From assembly GCA_023415515.1 (NCBI GenBank), contig JAEZKH010000412.1, positions 1 through 39,310 on the forward strand: a DNA stretch of 39,310 nucleotides. The letters run 5' to 3'. This document shows, piece after piece, positions 23,652 through 31,390 of this stretch. The DNA is from Actinomycetes bacterium (lineage in GTDB: Bacteria > Actinomycetota > Actinomycetes > Mycobacteriales > Mycobacteriaceae). Under the pieces are notes generated by a model, which saw nothing but the letters and a program-made list of their open reading frames with translations, was not told where the DNA came from and did no database searches. How positions within the stretch are numbered: the first letter of the stretch is position 1; every line of letters begins with the position of its first letter. Both the position numbers and the translations under genes were made by a program.

Positions 23652-24991
23652 TCGCGCTGGCCAATATCGGCCTCGGCGTCCTGGTGGTCGCGTTGATCAC
23701 GGCGTTCACCGCATACTTCGTCGCTCAGGAATTCGCCTACACGGCGGTCAGCCGTGCCCGGTTGAAGGCGCAGGCCGAAGCGGGTGATGCGGCGGCGGCG
23801 CGCGCGCTCGACGTGACGCGGCGGACGTCGTTCATGCTGTCAGGTGCTCAGCTGGGCATCACTGTCACCGGTCTGCTCGCCGGCTACGTCGCCGAGCCGT
23901 TGATCGGGTCGGGCCTCGCCGAGTTGCTCGGGTTGGCCAACGTGCCCACCGCAGTCGGGGTCGCCGTCGGCACAGCGGTGTCGCTGATCGTGTGCACCGT
24001 GGTCCAGATGCTGTTCGGCGAGCTGTTTCCGAAGAATCTGGCTATCGCGGTGCCCGAGCCGTTGGCCCGTCGCCTCGCGGTGTCCACCCGTTGGTATCTG
24101 CGGCTGTTCGGGTGGCTGATCTGGTTCATGGACCAGTCGTCGAACATTCTGCTGCGGTCGGTGAACATCGAGCCGGTGCACGACGTCGAACAGGCTGCGA
24201 CCGCACGCGATCTCGAGCACATCCTCGCCGCCTCGTCGGCCTCGGGTGAGATGCCGCGCGACCTGTCCACCCTGCTCGGGCGCGTGCTCGACTTCCCGAC
24301 GAGCACAGCCGAGCATGCGATGATTCCGCGCACCCGCGTCGACACCGTCCGCTTCGACGACACCATCGACGAGGTGCTCACCCGGATGGCCGGCGGTCAC
24401 ACCCGCTACCCCGTCGTCGGCGAAACCACCGACGAAGTGCTCGGCGTCATCGACCTGCACGCCGTCCTCGACGCCGCACCCGACGACTCGGCCGGGTCAC
24501 GCTGTCGGCCGGCGGTGCAGGTGCCGACGTCGTTACCACTGCCCGAGACACTCAGCCGGTTGAGTGAGGGGGGCGACGAACTCGCGGTCGTGATCGACGA
24601 GTACGGCGGCCTTGCGGGCATCGTCACCGTCGAAGACATCGCCGAGGAGCTGGTCGGCGAGATCGCCGACGAACACGACGGCGCCGACGGCCGCGTCACC
24701 CGCCGCAGCGACGGCTGGGTGGTCCCCGGCGACATGCATCTCGACGAGGCGCAGCGTCTGCTCGACGAGCGACTGCCCCGCGGCGACTACGAGACGATCG
24801 CCGGTCTGTTGATGGCGCAATCAGGCCGGCTCCCGACAGTCGGCGACAGGGTCGACATCCCGCTGCCCGACGATCCCGCCGCCTGGCCCGCAAAGGCGAA
24901 GGTGCTGTCGACCACGGTGGAATCGGTCGCACGACGGGTACCCGCCGAGGTGTTCGTCGCGATCCGGACCAAGGGGGACGACGGTGAGTGA
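23645..24991 (+). CDS. CNNM/CorC (HlyC) family membrane protein with CBS domains, first of a pair
   Basis: This 448-aa protein has the DUF21/CNNM membrane domain (about 1-190, three to four helices, including TSFMLSGAQLGITVTGLL and FGELFPKN). A CBS pair follows (about 205-330, with MIPRT, DEVLTRMAGGHTRYPVVGE and LAVVIDEYGGLAGIVT). The C-terminal CorC_HlyC domain is at about 345-435. The family is linked to divalent cation, chiefly Mg2+, transport or efflux; the older name hemolysin is misleading. It resembles M. tuberculosis Rv1842c. SD GGAGGTGGG lies upstream of GTG 23645. It overlaps the second gene by eight bases, so the two products probably form a heteromer. Confidence 0.88.
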   Translation: MLVALANIGLGVLVVALITAFTAYFVAQEFAYTAVSRARLKAQAEAGDAAAARALDVTRRTSFMLSGAQLGITVTGLLAGYVAEPLIGSGLAELLGLANVPTAVGVAVGTAVSLIVCTVVQMLFGELFPKNLAIAVPEPLARRLAVSTRWYLRLFGWLIWFMDQSSNILLRSVNIEPVHDVEQAATARDLEHILAASSASGEMPRDLSTLLGRVLDFPTSTAEHAMIPRTRVDTVRFDDTIDEVLTRMAGGHTRYPVVGETTDEVLGVIDLHAVLDAAPDDSAGSRCRPAVQVPTSLPLPETLSRLSEGGDELAVVIDEYGGLAGIVTVEDIAEELVGEIADEHDGADGRVTRRSDGWVVPGDMHLDEAQRLLDERLPRGDYETIAGLLMAQSGRLPTVGDRVDIPLPDDPAAWPAKAKVLSTTVESVARRVPAEVFVAIRTKGDDGE

Positions 24992-25997
24992 TCCGTGGGT
25001 CGTCCTCGCCGTCACCTTCGGGTTGATCGCGCTCAGCGCGTTGTTCGTCGCGATCGAGTTCGCGTTGCTGACCGCTCGTCGCCATCGGCTCGAGGACGCT
25101 GCGGCCAAAAGCCGTGCCGCCCGTGCAGCGCTGCGCAGCACCTCCGAACTCTCGCTGCTGTTGGCCGGGTCGCAATTGGGTATCACCGCATGCACGCTCG
25201 CGTTGGGCGCGACGACGAAGCCCGCTGTGCACCATTGGCTCACTCCCCTGCTGCACTCGACCGGCGCGCCGATGTGGCTCGCCGACGCGGGCGGATTCGT
25301 TCTGGCATTGGCGATCGTGACGTTCCTGCACCTGGTGATCGGCGAAATGGCGCCGAAGTCGTGGGCGATCGCGCATCCCGAACGCGCTGCGACGATTCTG
25401 GCGATACCGATGCGGATGTTCATGGCACTGACCCGGCCGGTATTGATGGCGCTCAACCGTGCCGCCAACTGGTGTGTGCGTAAGGTCGGCGTCGACCCCA
25501 TCGACGAGCTCGGCGAAGGACAGGATCCGGAAACGCTGCGCCAGCTGCTCGAACACTCGGCTGCCGCGGGCGCCCTCGATCCCACCTATTACCGGAACCT
25601 CTCCACCGCCCTCGATCTCGAGAAGCTCACCGTCGGTGACATCGTGTCGCGCGGTTCACCTTTGACCACGGTCGACGCCGATGCCGACCCGGCCGCGATC
25701 CAGGCGATGTCCCGCCTGACGGGCCACCAACGGATTCTCGTGCGAAGCGGCCAGACCTTGGCCGGCGTCGTGCATGTGCGCGACAGCCTGCGAACCGACC
25801 CGCAGACCAGGGCGCATGACCTGATGCGACCGGTGCTGCGACTGCAGGCCGAGTTGCCGGTGTACCGCGCGCTGCACTTGATGCGGCAGACCCGAAACCA
25901 TCTGGCGATCGTTGCCGACGGAGACGAGCTTGTCGGCCTCATCACGCTCACCGACGTGCTGCAGCGACTGCTTGCCGACGCGGGCAACGCCGCATGA
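24984..25997 (+). CDS. CNNM/CBS membrane protein, second of the pair
   Basis: This 337-aa protein has the CNNM membrane domain (about 1-180, with LSLLLAGSQLGITACTLALG and VIGEMAPKSWAIAHPERAA). A CBS pair follows (about 210-330, ending ADGDELVGLITLTDVLQRLL). It lacks the C-terminal CorC_HlyC domain of its partner and resembles M. tuberculosis Rv1841c, which pairs with Rv1842c in the same order. It starts inside the 3' end of the first gene (GTGAGTGA), so translation is coupled. Ion specificity is not visible. Confidence 0.88.
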   Translation: MSDPWVVLAVTFGLIALSALFVAIEFALLTARRHRLEDAAAKSRAARAALRSTSELSLLLAGSQLGITACTLALGATTKPAVHHWLTPLLHSTGAPMWLADAGGFVLALAIVTFLHLVIGEMAPKSWAIAHPERAATILAIPMRMFMALTRPVLMALNRAANWCVRKVGVDPIDELGEGQDPETLRQLLEHSAAAGALDPTYYRNLSTALDLEKLTVGDIVSRGSPLTTVDADADPAAIQAMSRLTGHQRILVRSGQTLAGVVHVRDSLRTDPQTRAHDLMRPVLRLQAELPVYRALHLMRQTRNHLAIVADGDELVGLITLTDVLQRLLADAGNAA

Positions 25998-26150
25998 CCC
26001 TCAGCGGAGTCCGCCGTTGAGCATGAGCGTGACGACGCGATGCGTTCCTTTATTTCCCCGCTCACAAGAACTATGGTGAATTGAGCATATGTTGGTACGA
26101 ACTCTGCTCCCACCTGCAAAGGCGGTCAGACGACTGAGGAGTTGAACAGC

Positions 26151-26255
26151 ATGCGAGTGTCAGTAACCAAAGCCGGCGGCTGCAACTGTCATTGCAACGC
26201 CTGCGACAACGGTCATCACTGCGGCAACCCGCCCAACTGCAACGTCAGGCGCTGA
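26151..26255 (+). CDS. 34-aa Cys/His-rich peptide, probable metal binder
   Basis: ATG 26151 has a strong GAGGAG nine bases upstream (26136-26141) and opens 34 codons to TGA. The peptide begins MRVSVTKAGG and then packs six Cys in 20 residues with the spacing C-x-C-x-C-x2-C-x5-C-x5-C (11, 13, 15, 18, 24, 30). Three His lie between them (14, 22, 23), and it ends NCNVRR. This is metallothionein-like in composition but does not match the M. tuberculosis MymT sequence I remember. It stands alone, with 153 bp upstream after the CNNM gene and a DUF4383 remnant downstream. A TATGTT at 26088-26093 could be a -10. Function is inferred: binding of Zn, Cu or Cd, or a modified-peptide precursor. Confidence 0.65.
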   Translation: MRVSVTKAGGCNCHCNACDNGHHCGNPPNCNVRR

Positions 26256-26339
26256 CCGCGGCGGCGTGCGCCGCATCCTGTGAACATCACCACGACGGGC
26301 GCGATCCGTCGATCTGTTTGCTGGCCCATTTCCCGGTAG

Positions 26340-26400
26340 GCGGCCTTGGCCGTCGGAGCGGTGTTTCTTCTCGTCGGCATTCTCGGGTCCATTCCGGGGC
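26340..26400 (+). pseudogene. Remnant of a second DUF4383 gene
   Basis: One plus-strand frame reads AALAVGAVFLLVGILGSIPG, closely like the first helix of DUF4383 proteins and similar to AAAFLIFGVMGFLPG in the intact gene 130 bp downstream. A TAG (26337-26339) lies just upstream in frame, and the likeness vanishes after the Pro-Gly. The remainder of 26256-26526 has no coding signal I trust. It looks like a decayed tandem duplicate. Confidence 0.45.
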
Positions 26401-26526
26401 TTTCGGCCCTTCGCCTCCGGCGGTCTGATCATCAAGGAGTATCGCGGGTCCGGTTAGCACGCCGAGCCCGCGGGTACCTGTCTTACCTGCCGACCCGTCA
26501 ATAAGAAGGTCGAGGAGGTGACGGCC

Positions 26527-26982
26527 ATGGCGCGAACTCCCAGGTTGATGGCCGTACAAGGGGCGGCGATCATCGTCGCGGCCGCGTTCCTGATCTTCGG
26601 GGTGATGGGATTCCTTCCCGGTGTCGTCACCGACCACGACCTGCTGCAGTTCGCCGGCCATCACTCCGGCGCGAAGCTGTTCGGCGTTTTCACCGTTTCG
26701 GTCCTGCACAACATCGTGCACATGGCCTTCGGCATAGCAGGCCTGGCGATGGCGAGGACCTACGCGATGGCCCGCGCGTACTTCCTGCTCGGCGGCCTGG
26801 CCTACCTCGGGCTGTGGGGCTACGGACTCCTCATCGACCGACAGACCGCGATGAACGTGATCCCGGTGAACAACGCCGACAATTGGCTGCATCTTGCACT
26901 CGGGATCACCATGGCGCTGCTGGGGGTGACGTTGGCGGGCCAACACGATCCGACGAAACGGCGAAGCACGGTTCACACGTAG
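26527..26982 (+). CDS. DUF4383 membrane protein
   Basis: This 151-aa protein has four predicted membrane helices (about 10-35, 55-80, 85-105 and 125-145). It carries the DUF4383 signature: FLPG after the first helix, FAGHHSGAKLFGVFTVSVLHNIVHMAFG, then a final helix after NVIPVNNADNWLHLALGI. The role is unknown; conserved His residues (AGHHSG, LHN, VHM, WLH) line the helices. ATG 26527 has GAGGAGG eight or so bases upstream; GTG 26518 overlaps that SD and is less likely. Its 3' end overlaps the convergent ppx2 gene by ten bases. Confidence 0.85.
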   Translation: MARTPRLMAVQGAAIIVAAAFLIFGVMGFLPGVVTDHDLLQFAGHHSGAKLFGVFTVSVLHNIVHMAFGIAGLAMARTYAMARAYFLLGGLAYLGLWGYGLLIDRQTAMNVIPVNNADNWLHLALGITMALLGVTLAGQHDPTKRRSTVHT

Positions 26983-27923
26983 GCGATCGACAGCGCGATG
27001 CCGTCGAGGATGTCGTGCTCGCTGACGACCAGTTCGTCGATTCCCGCTCGCGCGCCGAGCGCGTCGGCGAGTTCCTCCACGATGATCGCGCCGCCGCCGA
27101 TCACATCGACCCTGCCCTCGTGCATGGGTCCCAGCGCTGCGCGCTGGTCGTGGCTCATCGCGATGATGTCCTCACAGACCGGGAGCAACGCATCGAATCC
27201 CACGCGCGACAGGTGAATTGCCGCCGGGTCGTAGGTCGTCATCCCCTGCGCGAGCGCGGCGAGCGTCGTCATGGTGCCTGCGACGCCGACCCATGTGCGC
27301 GCACCCTCGACCGGCACAACCCGCAACGCCTCACCGAGCCTCTCACGCACCACATCTCGCGCGGCGGCGACCTCCGCCGCGGTGGGCGGGTCGGAATGCA
27401 GACAACGTTCGGTCAGCCGGACACACCCGATGTCGGCCGAATAGCCGGCCTGGACCTCCCGCTCCCCCAGCACCACCTCGGTGGAACCGCCACCCAGATC
27501 GACGACCACGAAAGGTGCAGCGGCGGAGTCCAAGTCGTGCACCGCGCCGTTGAACGACAGTTCGGCTTCCTGGTCTCCGGTGATCACTTCGGCGACGGCC
27601 CCCGGCACGACCGCGCCGAGCACCTCGGACGTCATCGCGAAGAACTCGTCGCGGTTGGCGGCGTCGCGAGTCGCCGATGTCGCCACCATCCTGACGTTCG
27701 AAACATCATGGCGCTTCAACAGTTCCGCGTAGTCGAGGAGCGCGGCCCTCGTCCGCTCGATGGCCTGTGAAGCGAACCGGCCCGTCGCGTCCACGCCCTG
27801 GCCGAGGCGCACGATCCGCATGTCGCGGTACACGTCGCGCAGGCCACCGTCGACGGCATCGGCGATCAGTAGCCTGATCGAGTTGGTGCCGCAGTCGATT
27901 GCGCCGACTCTGCTCACGTCCAC
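26973..27923 (-). CDS. ppx2: Exopolyphosphatase/GppA family phosphatase (Ppx2)
   Basis: This 316-aa protein belongs to the ASKHA-fold Ppx/GppA family, which hydrolyses inorganic polyphosphate ends or pppGpp. It has the phosphate-binding start AIDCGTNSIRLLIAD, the switch region VRMVATSATRDAANRDEF, the second glycine motif VVVDLGGGSTEVVLG, and VIGGGAIIVEEL near the end. It is the short two-domain form without the C-terminal HD domain, as for Rv1026. It overlaps the DUF501 gene by ten bases and ends the eno-ftsB-DUF501-ppx2 operon. Whether it acts on polyphosphate or pppGpp is not decidable from sequence. Confidence 0.92.
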   Translation of the reverse strand: MDVSRVGAIDCGTNSIRLLIADAVDGGLRDVYRDMRIVRLGQGVDATGRFASQAIERTRAALLDYAELLKRHDVSNVRMVATSATRDAANRDEFFAMTSEVLGAVVPGAVAEVITGDQEAELSFNGAVHDLDSAAAPFVVVDLGGGSTEVVLGEREVQAGYSADIGCVRLTERCLHSDPPTAAEVAAARDVVRERLGEALRVVPVEGARTWVGVAGTMTTLAALAQGMTTYDPAAIHLSRVGFDALLPVCEDIIAMSHDQRAALGPMHEGRVDVIGGGAIIVEELADALGARAGIDELVVSEHDILDGIALSIAYV

Positions 27924-28405
27924 AACTCCCTGTCCAGAATTCCCGCCATCGCCGGCTCGGTTGCCAGCACCGCCAGTGCCTCGTCACCAAACGGGTTGAC
28001 ACCTGGGCCCTTTGCCAGTGAATGCGCGATCACCACGTGTAGACACTTCACCCGATCCGGCATGCCGCCACCGGAGAAAGTGGTGCCCAACGGTTCTATC
28101 GCGTCACGTTCGGCCAGATAGGATTCGTGCGCGCGACGATACGCGTCGGCCAGGTGTGCATCCTCGCGCAGTCGTTCCGACATCTCGCGCATCATCCCCG
28201 ACGACTCCAGCCTGCTCGCCGCGGCCGTCAACGCAGGATGTGTCAGATAGTACAGAGTCGGAAAGGGTGTTCCGTCAGGCAATTTCGGTGCCGTCTTGAC
28301 GACGCCCGGCTCCCCGTTGGGGCATCGGTAGGCGATCTCGAGGACACCGCGCGGTTCGCGACCCAGCTGCTGCGCGACGGCGTCGAGATCTGACTGCTCA
28401 ACCAC
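27914..28405 (-). CDS. DUF501 family protein (Rv1025-like)
   Basis: This 163-aa protein starts VVEQSDLDAVAQQLGREPRG at GTG 28403-28405. It carries the DUF501 marks: IAYRCPNGEPGVVKTAPKLP, FPTLYYLTHP and GGGMPDRVKCLHVVIAHSLA, ending before the ppx2 start. The conserved Cys (RCP, VKC) and His could form a metal or active site, but no function is established. The open frame extends 53 codons further upstream, but that part is a shadow of the preceding gene. It overlaps the ftsB-like gene by eight bases and ppx2 by ten. Confidence 0.9.
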   Translation of the reverse strand: MVEQSDLDAVAQQLGREPRGVLEIAYRCPNGEPGVVKTAPKLPDGTPFPTLYYLTHPALTAAASRLESSGMMREMSERLREDAHLADAYRRAHESYLAERDAIEPLGTTFSGGGMPDRVKCLHVVIAHSLAKGPGVNPFGDEALAVLATEPAMAGILDRELWT

Positions 28406-29093
28406 CGGGGCCGGGCGGCACGGGCGGAGGGGGAACGTCGCCGGGTGGCGGTGGCGCCGGCGGTGCGGCGCTCGGGACGTTGTGCGGTTCATCGGCGATC
28501 GTATGCCACAGCGACGTGTACCAGGGCTGACCCGCCCGCGCCGCCTCGACTTCGGAGGGGGCAACCTCGTCGGGCACCACCGCGCCGGGCGGTAGTTGCA
28601 CCTGGTACGGGACGTCGCCGGGTTTGACGAAGCCGAGCCGTTCGCGCGCCTGGGCCGCGATGTAGACCGGGTCAGCGAGTTTCGCCTTCTGCTGTTCCAG
28701 GTCTTTGATCTCCGCGCGCAGTTTCTCTTCGCTGGCGGCCAACTGTCGCATCTCGGTGCGCTGCGCGAAGTACGTCCGCACAGGGCCGGCGATCGTCAGG
28801 GTCAGCACGCAGATCACCGCGGCGAGTATCGCTGCCCGGCGCGCCGCCGAGCCGAGCCGCTGCTCCGACTGCTGTTCGGCCGCCTCCGCGATCGACTGCC
28901 TGATCGACTCGGAAGTCGTCTCCTCCTCGGTCTGCGGCTTGGGCCGCGCCTCGGACTTGCGCGCCTCGCGACGCGCGGGTGACCCGGTCTGCGGACGGCC
29001 ACGACTCGCGCCGCCCGGCTTCCCCGACTTGGCCTTGGCCGGTCGGGAGGCCGGGGACCGTCGCTTCGGGTCGGGCCGTTTCGCTTCGGGCAC
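28398..29093 (-). CDS. FtsB/DivIC-like septum formation initiator
   Basis: This 231-aa protein resembles Rv1024. It has a long basic cytoplasmic N-terminus (about 1-85, rich in Lys, Arg, Pro and Ser) and one membrane helix (about 87-104). An extracytoplasmic coiled coil follows (about 110-140), then the DivIC motif DPVYIAAQARERLGFVKPGD (141-160) and a Pro-rich tail ending PPPPVPPGPGG. In other bacteria this family bridges FtsL and FtsQ in the divisome. GTG 29091-29093 lies three bases after the eno stop, so translation is probably coupled. The low-complexity tail is longer than in most FtsB proteins. Confidence 0.9.
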   Translation of the reverse strand: MPEAKRPDPKRRSPASRPAKAKSGKPGGASRGRPQTGSPARREARKSEARPKPQTEEETTSESIRQSIAEAAEQQSEQRLGSAARRAAILAAVICVLTLTIAGPVRTYFAQRTEMRQLAASEEKLRAEIKDLEQQKAKLADPVYIAAQARERLGFVKPGDVPYQVQLPPGAVVPDEVAPSEVEAARAGQPWYTSLWHTIADEPHNVPSAAPPAPPPPGDVPPPPVPPGPGG

Positions 29094-29096
29094 GGG

Positions 29097-30386
29097 CTAT
29101 TTGGCCTCCGGGGCAAACCGTGGGAACGCGAGGTCACCCGCATAGCGCGCGGCGTCACCGAGCGTCTCCTCGATGCGCAGCAGCTGGTTGTACTTCGCGA
29201 CCCGCTCGCTGCGCGCAGGCGCACCGGTCTTGATCTGGCCGCTCCCGACCGCGACCGCAAGATCGGCGATCGTGGTGTCCTCGGTCTCGCCGCTGCGGTG
29301 GCTCATCATCGTGCGGTATCCGCTGTTGTGCGCCAACGATACGGCGTCGAGAGTCTCGGTGAGCGTGCCGATCTGGTTCACCTTGACCAGCAGCGCGTTG
29401 GCGGCGCCCCGCTCGATACCCTCCTCGAGCCGTTCGGGGTTGGTGACGAACAGATCGTCGCCGACGAGCTGCACCCGGTCGCCGATGGCGGTGGTGAGCG
29501 CCACCCAGCCCTCCCAGTCATCCTCTGAGAGCGGGTCCTCGATCGAGACGAGTGGATAGGTGTCAAGCAGCCCGGCGTAGAACTCCGCCATCTGCTCTGC
29601 GCTGCGGGTCTCCTTCTCGAAGCTGTAACCCGTTCCGGCGGTGAAAAATTCGGTGGCCGCGACGTCGAGCGCCAACGCCACATCGGAGCCCACCGTGAAC
29701 CCGGTTGCCTCGATGGCGGACAGGATCAGGTCGAGCGCGGCTTTGGTGCCCGCCACGTCGGGCGCGAACCCGCCTTCGTCACCGAGACCGGTGGCCAGCC
29801 CCTGCTTCTTCAACACCGACTTCAGCGAGTGGTACACCTCGGCGCCCCAGCGCAGCGACTCCTTGAAGCTGGGCGCACCGATCGGCGCGACCATGAACTC
29901 CTGCACGTCGACGCCGGTGTCGGCGTGTGCGCCGCCGTTGAGGATGTTCATCATCGGCACCGGCAGCACATGGGCGTTCGGACCACCGACATAGCGGAAC
30001 AACGGCAGGCCCGCCGATTCGGCGGCGGCCTTCGCCACGGCGAGTGACACCCCCAGGATCGCGTTGGCGCCCAACCGCGACTTGTCCGGCGTTCCGTCGA
30101 GATCGAGCAGGGCCTGGTCGATCAGCCGCTGGTCGTCAGCGCTGAGCCCGATGACCGCGGGCGCGATCTCGTCGAGGACGGCTTCGACGGCCTTGCTGAC
30201 GCCCTTGCCGCCGTAGCGGGAGCCGCCGTCGCGCAGCTCAACAGCCTCGTGCTCACCCGTCGAGGCCCCCGACGGCACCGCCGCCCGGGCGAATGTGCCG
30301 TCGGTGAGGGCCAACTCGACCTCAACCGTCGGGTTGCCGCGGGAATCGAGGATTTCGCGAGCTCCGACCTGCTCGATGATGGGCAC
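29097..30386 (-). CDS. eno: Enolase
   Basis: This 429-aa enzyme interconverts 2-phosphoglycerate and phosphoenolpyruvate in glycolysis and needs Mg2+. Signature parts are EILDSRGNPTVEVE, the mobile loop AVPSGASTGEHEAVELRD, and the catalytic Glu region GLGDEGGFAP. Metal ligands lie in SIEDPLSEDDW and LVGDDLFVTN, the catalytic Lys in LLVKVNQIGTL, and SHRSGETEDTTIADLAV is also intact. Length and motifs match M. tuberculosis Eno (Rv1023). It is first in the eno-ftsB-DUF501-ppx2 operon. Confidence 0.98.
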   Translation of the reverse strand: MPIIEQVGAREILDSRGNPTVEVELALTDGTFARAAVPSGASTGEHEAVELRDGGSRYGGKGVSKAVEAVLDEIAPAVIGLSADDQRLIDQALLDLDGTPDKSRLGANAILGVSLAVAKAAAESAGLPLFRYVGGPNAHVLPVPMMNILNGGAHADTGVDVQEFMVAPIGAPSFKESLRWGAEVYHSLKSVLKKQGLATGLGDEGGFAPDVAGTKAALDLILSAIEATGFTVGSDVALALDVAATEFFTAGTGYSFEKETRSAEQMAEFYAGLLDTYPLVSIEDPLSEDDWEGWVALTTAIGDRVQLVGDDLFVTNPERLEEGIERGAANALLVKVNQIGTLTETLDAVSLAHNSGYRTMMSHRSGETEDTTIADLAVAVGSGQIKTGAPARSERVAKYNQLLRIEETLGDAARYAGDLAFPRFAPEAK

Positions 30387-30485
30387 TGGCGTCTCCTTGG
30401 TCGGTCGGTTGGACTGTGGACTAGAGCCTAGTCGGACGACGATCCAGCGGCGGAGCGCCGCGTTGTGGGGCTACCGCCCGCGCGG

Positions 30486-31250
30486 TCAAAGGGGGTGGCC
30501 GTTGGCATACGCGGTCGCCCAGTCCCGCACGGTGCGTGCGTACTGGTCGGACAGGTTGTATGCGCGAAGCGCGTTCATCCAGCCCCGCGGTGTCGAGAGA
30601 TCCTTCCCGCGCCAACACAGATAACCGGCGGCGGAAAGGGCCGCGTCGTCGAAGTTGTCCGGGCTCACCTTGTTGTCGTTGTTGGCGTCGACGCCATAGA
30701 GCCGCCACGTCTCGGGGATGAATTGCATCGGCCCCATCGCCCTGTCGAGGTGCGGATCGCCGTCCAGCTTGCCCCCGTCGCTGTCGATGATCTCCAGGTT
30801 GCCCATCGTGCCGTCCAGCCGGACACCCCGGATCAACGGCACCACGTCTCCGTTGGGTTCGATGTGGGCACCGCGATAGGTGCCGTGATGGCTTTCCACC
30901 ATGCCGATGCCCGCGAGCGTCGGCCAGGTCAGATGGCAGTCGGGGTTCTCCACCTCGGCGACCCTGGCCGCGTAGGCGTAAGCCTCCAGGGCGCCGGTCG
31001 GAATGCCCAGCGCAGGGGCCCGCTCCGCGGCCCACTCCTTCAGTTGGTCGGCGGGCCTGCCCTTGGCGTGGGTGTCGATCGGCGGCACGGCGTCGCCGGC
31101 AGGCGGTGGCACGCCCTCCGGAATCGGGATGCCGAGCTGCCATGAGCAGCTCGAGGCCATCAGCAGTACCGTCGCGCCGATCACCACGACAGCCCGCAGC
31201 CAAAGCACTGGCGACAACCGGACTCCCTCAAACCTCTCAGTTCGAACCAT
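30486..31250 (-). CDS. lpqU: Lipoprotein LpqU, lytic murein transglycosylase
   Basis: This 254-aa protein (start MVRTERFEGV) has an N-terminal hydrophobic signal ending LLMASSC and a transglycosylase domain of the MltB/SLT type. LAGIGMVESHHGTY contains the catalytic Glu. AMGPMQFIPETWRLYG and NFDDAALSAAGYLCW are the usual later motifs, and ALRAYNLSDQYARTV closes the domain. It should cleave peptidoglycan glycan strands at the cell surface. It sits between eno and mazG as in M. tuberculosis (Rv1022). An ATG-less extension to 31295 is open but less likely. The divergent iron genes share its upstream region. Confidence 0.9.
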   Translation of the reverse strand: MVRTERFEGVRLSPVLWLRAVVVIGATVLLMASSCSWQLGIPIPEGVPPPAGDAVPPIDTHAKGRPADQLKEWAAERAPALGIPTGALEAYAYAARVAEVENPDCHLTWPTLAGIGMVESHHGTYRGAHIEPNGDVVPLIRGVRLDGTMGNLEIIDSDGGKLDGDPHLDRAMGPMQFIPETWRLYGVDANNDNKVSPDNFDDAALSAAGYLCWRGKDLSTPRGWMNALRAYNLSDQYARTVRDWATAYANGHPL

Positions 31251-31302
31251 CGTCCCACGGCTTCGGGAGTGCTCTCGTTGGCGCGCGCAGGCCACGCCGA
31301 GC

Positions 31303-31341
31303 TAAGGATAGGCAGCCAATATTTAGGGTTGCCTATCCTGC
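31303..31341. promoter_or_regulatory. Probable IdeR (DtxR) iron boxes
   Basis: TTAGGGTTGCCTATCCTGC (31323-31341) matches 13 of 19 positions of the remembered IdeR consensus TTAGGTTAGGCTAACCTAA. A weaker half-match starts at 31303 (TAAGGATAGGC). The pair contains an exact 10-bp inverted repeat, AGGATAGGCA (31305-31314) and TGCCTATCCT (31330-31339). It lies 50 bp before efeO, in the divergent region with lpqU, as expected for iron-repressed transcription. Confidence 0.65.
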
Positions 31342-31390
31342 TTGTCGTGAAACGATGTAGTGTTCACGCGTCAACCGAGGAGGAGGCTCA

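Noticed and set aside
26151..26255. Cys-rich peptide as MymT
   Set aside because: Length, Cys spacing and sequence differ from the MymT of M. tuberculosis as I remember it.
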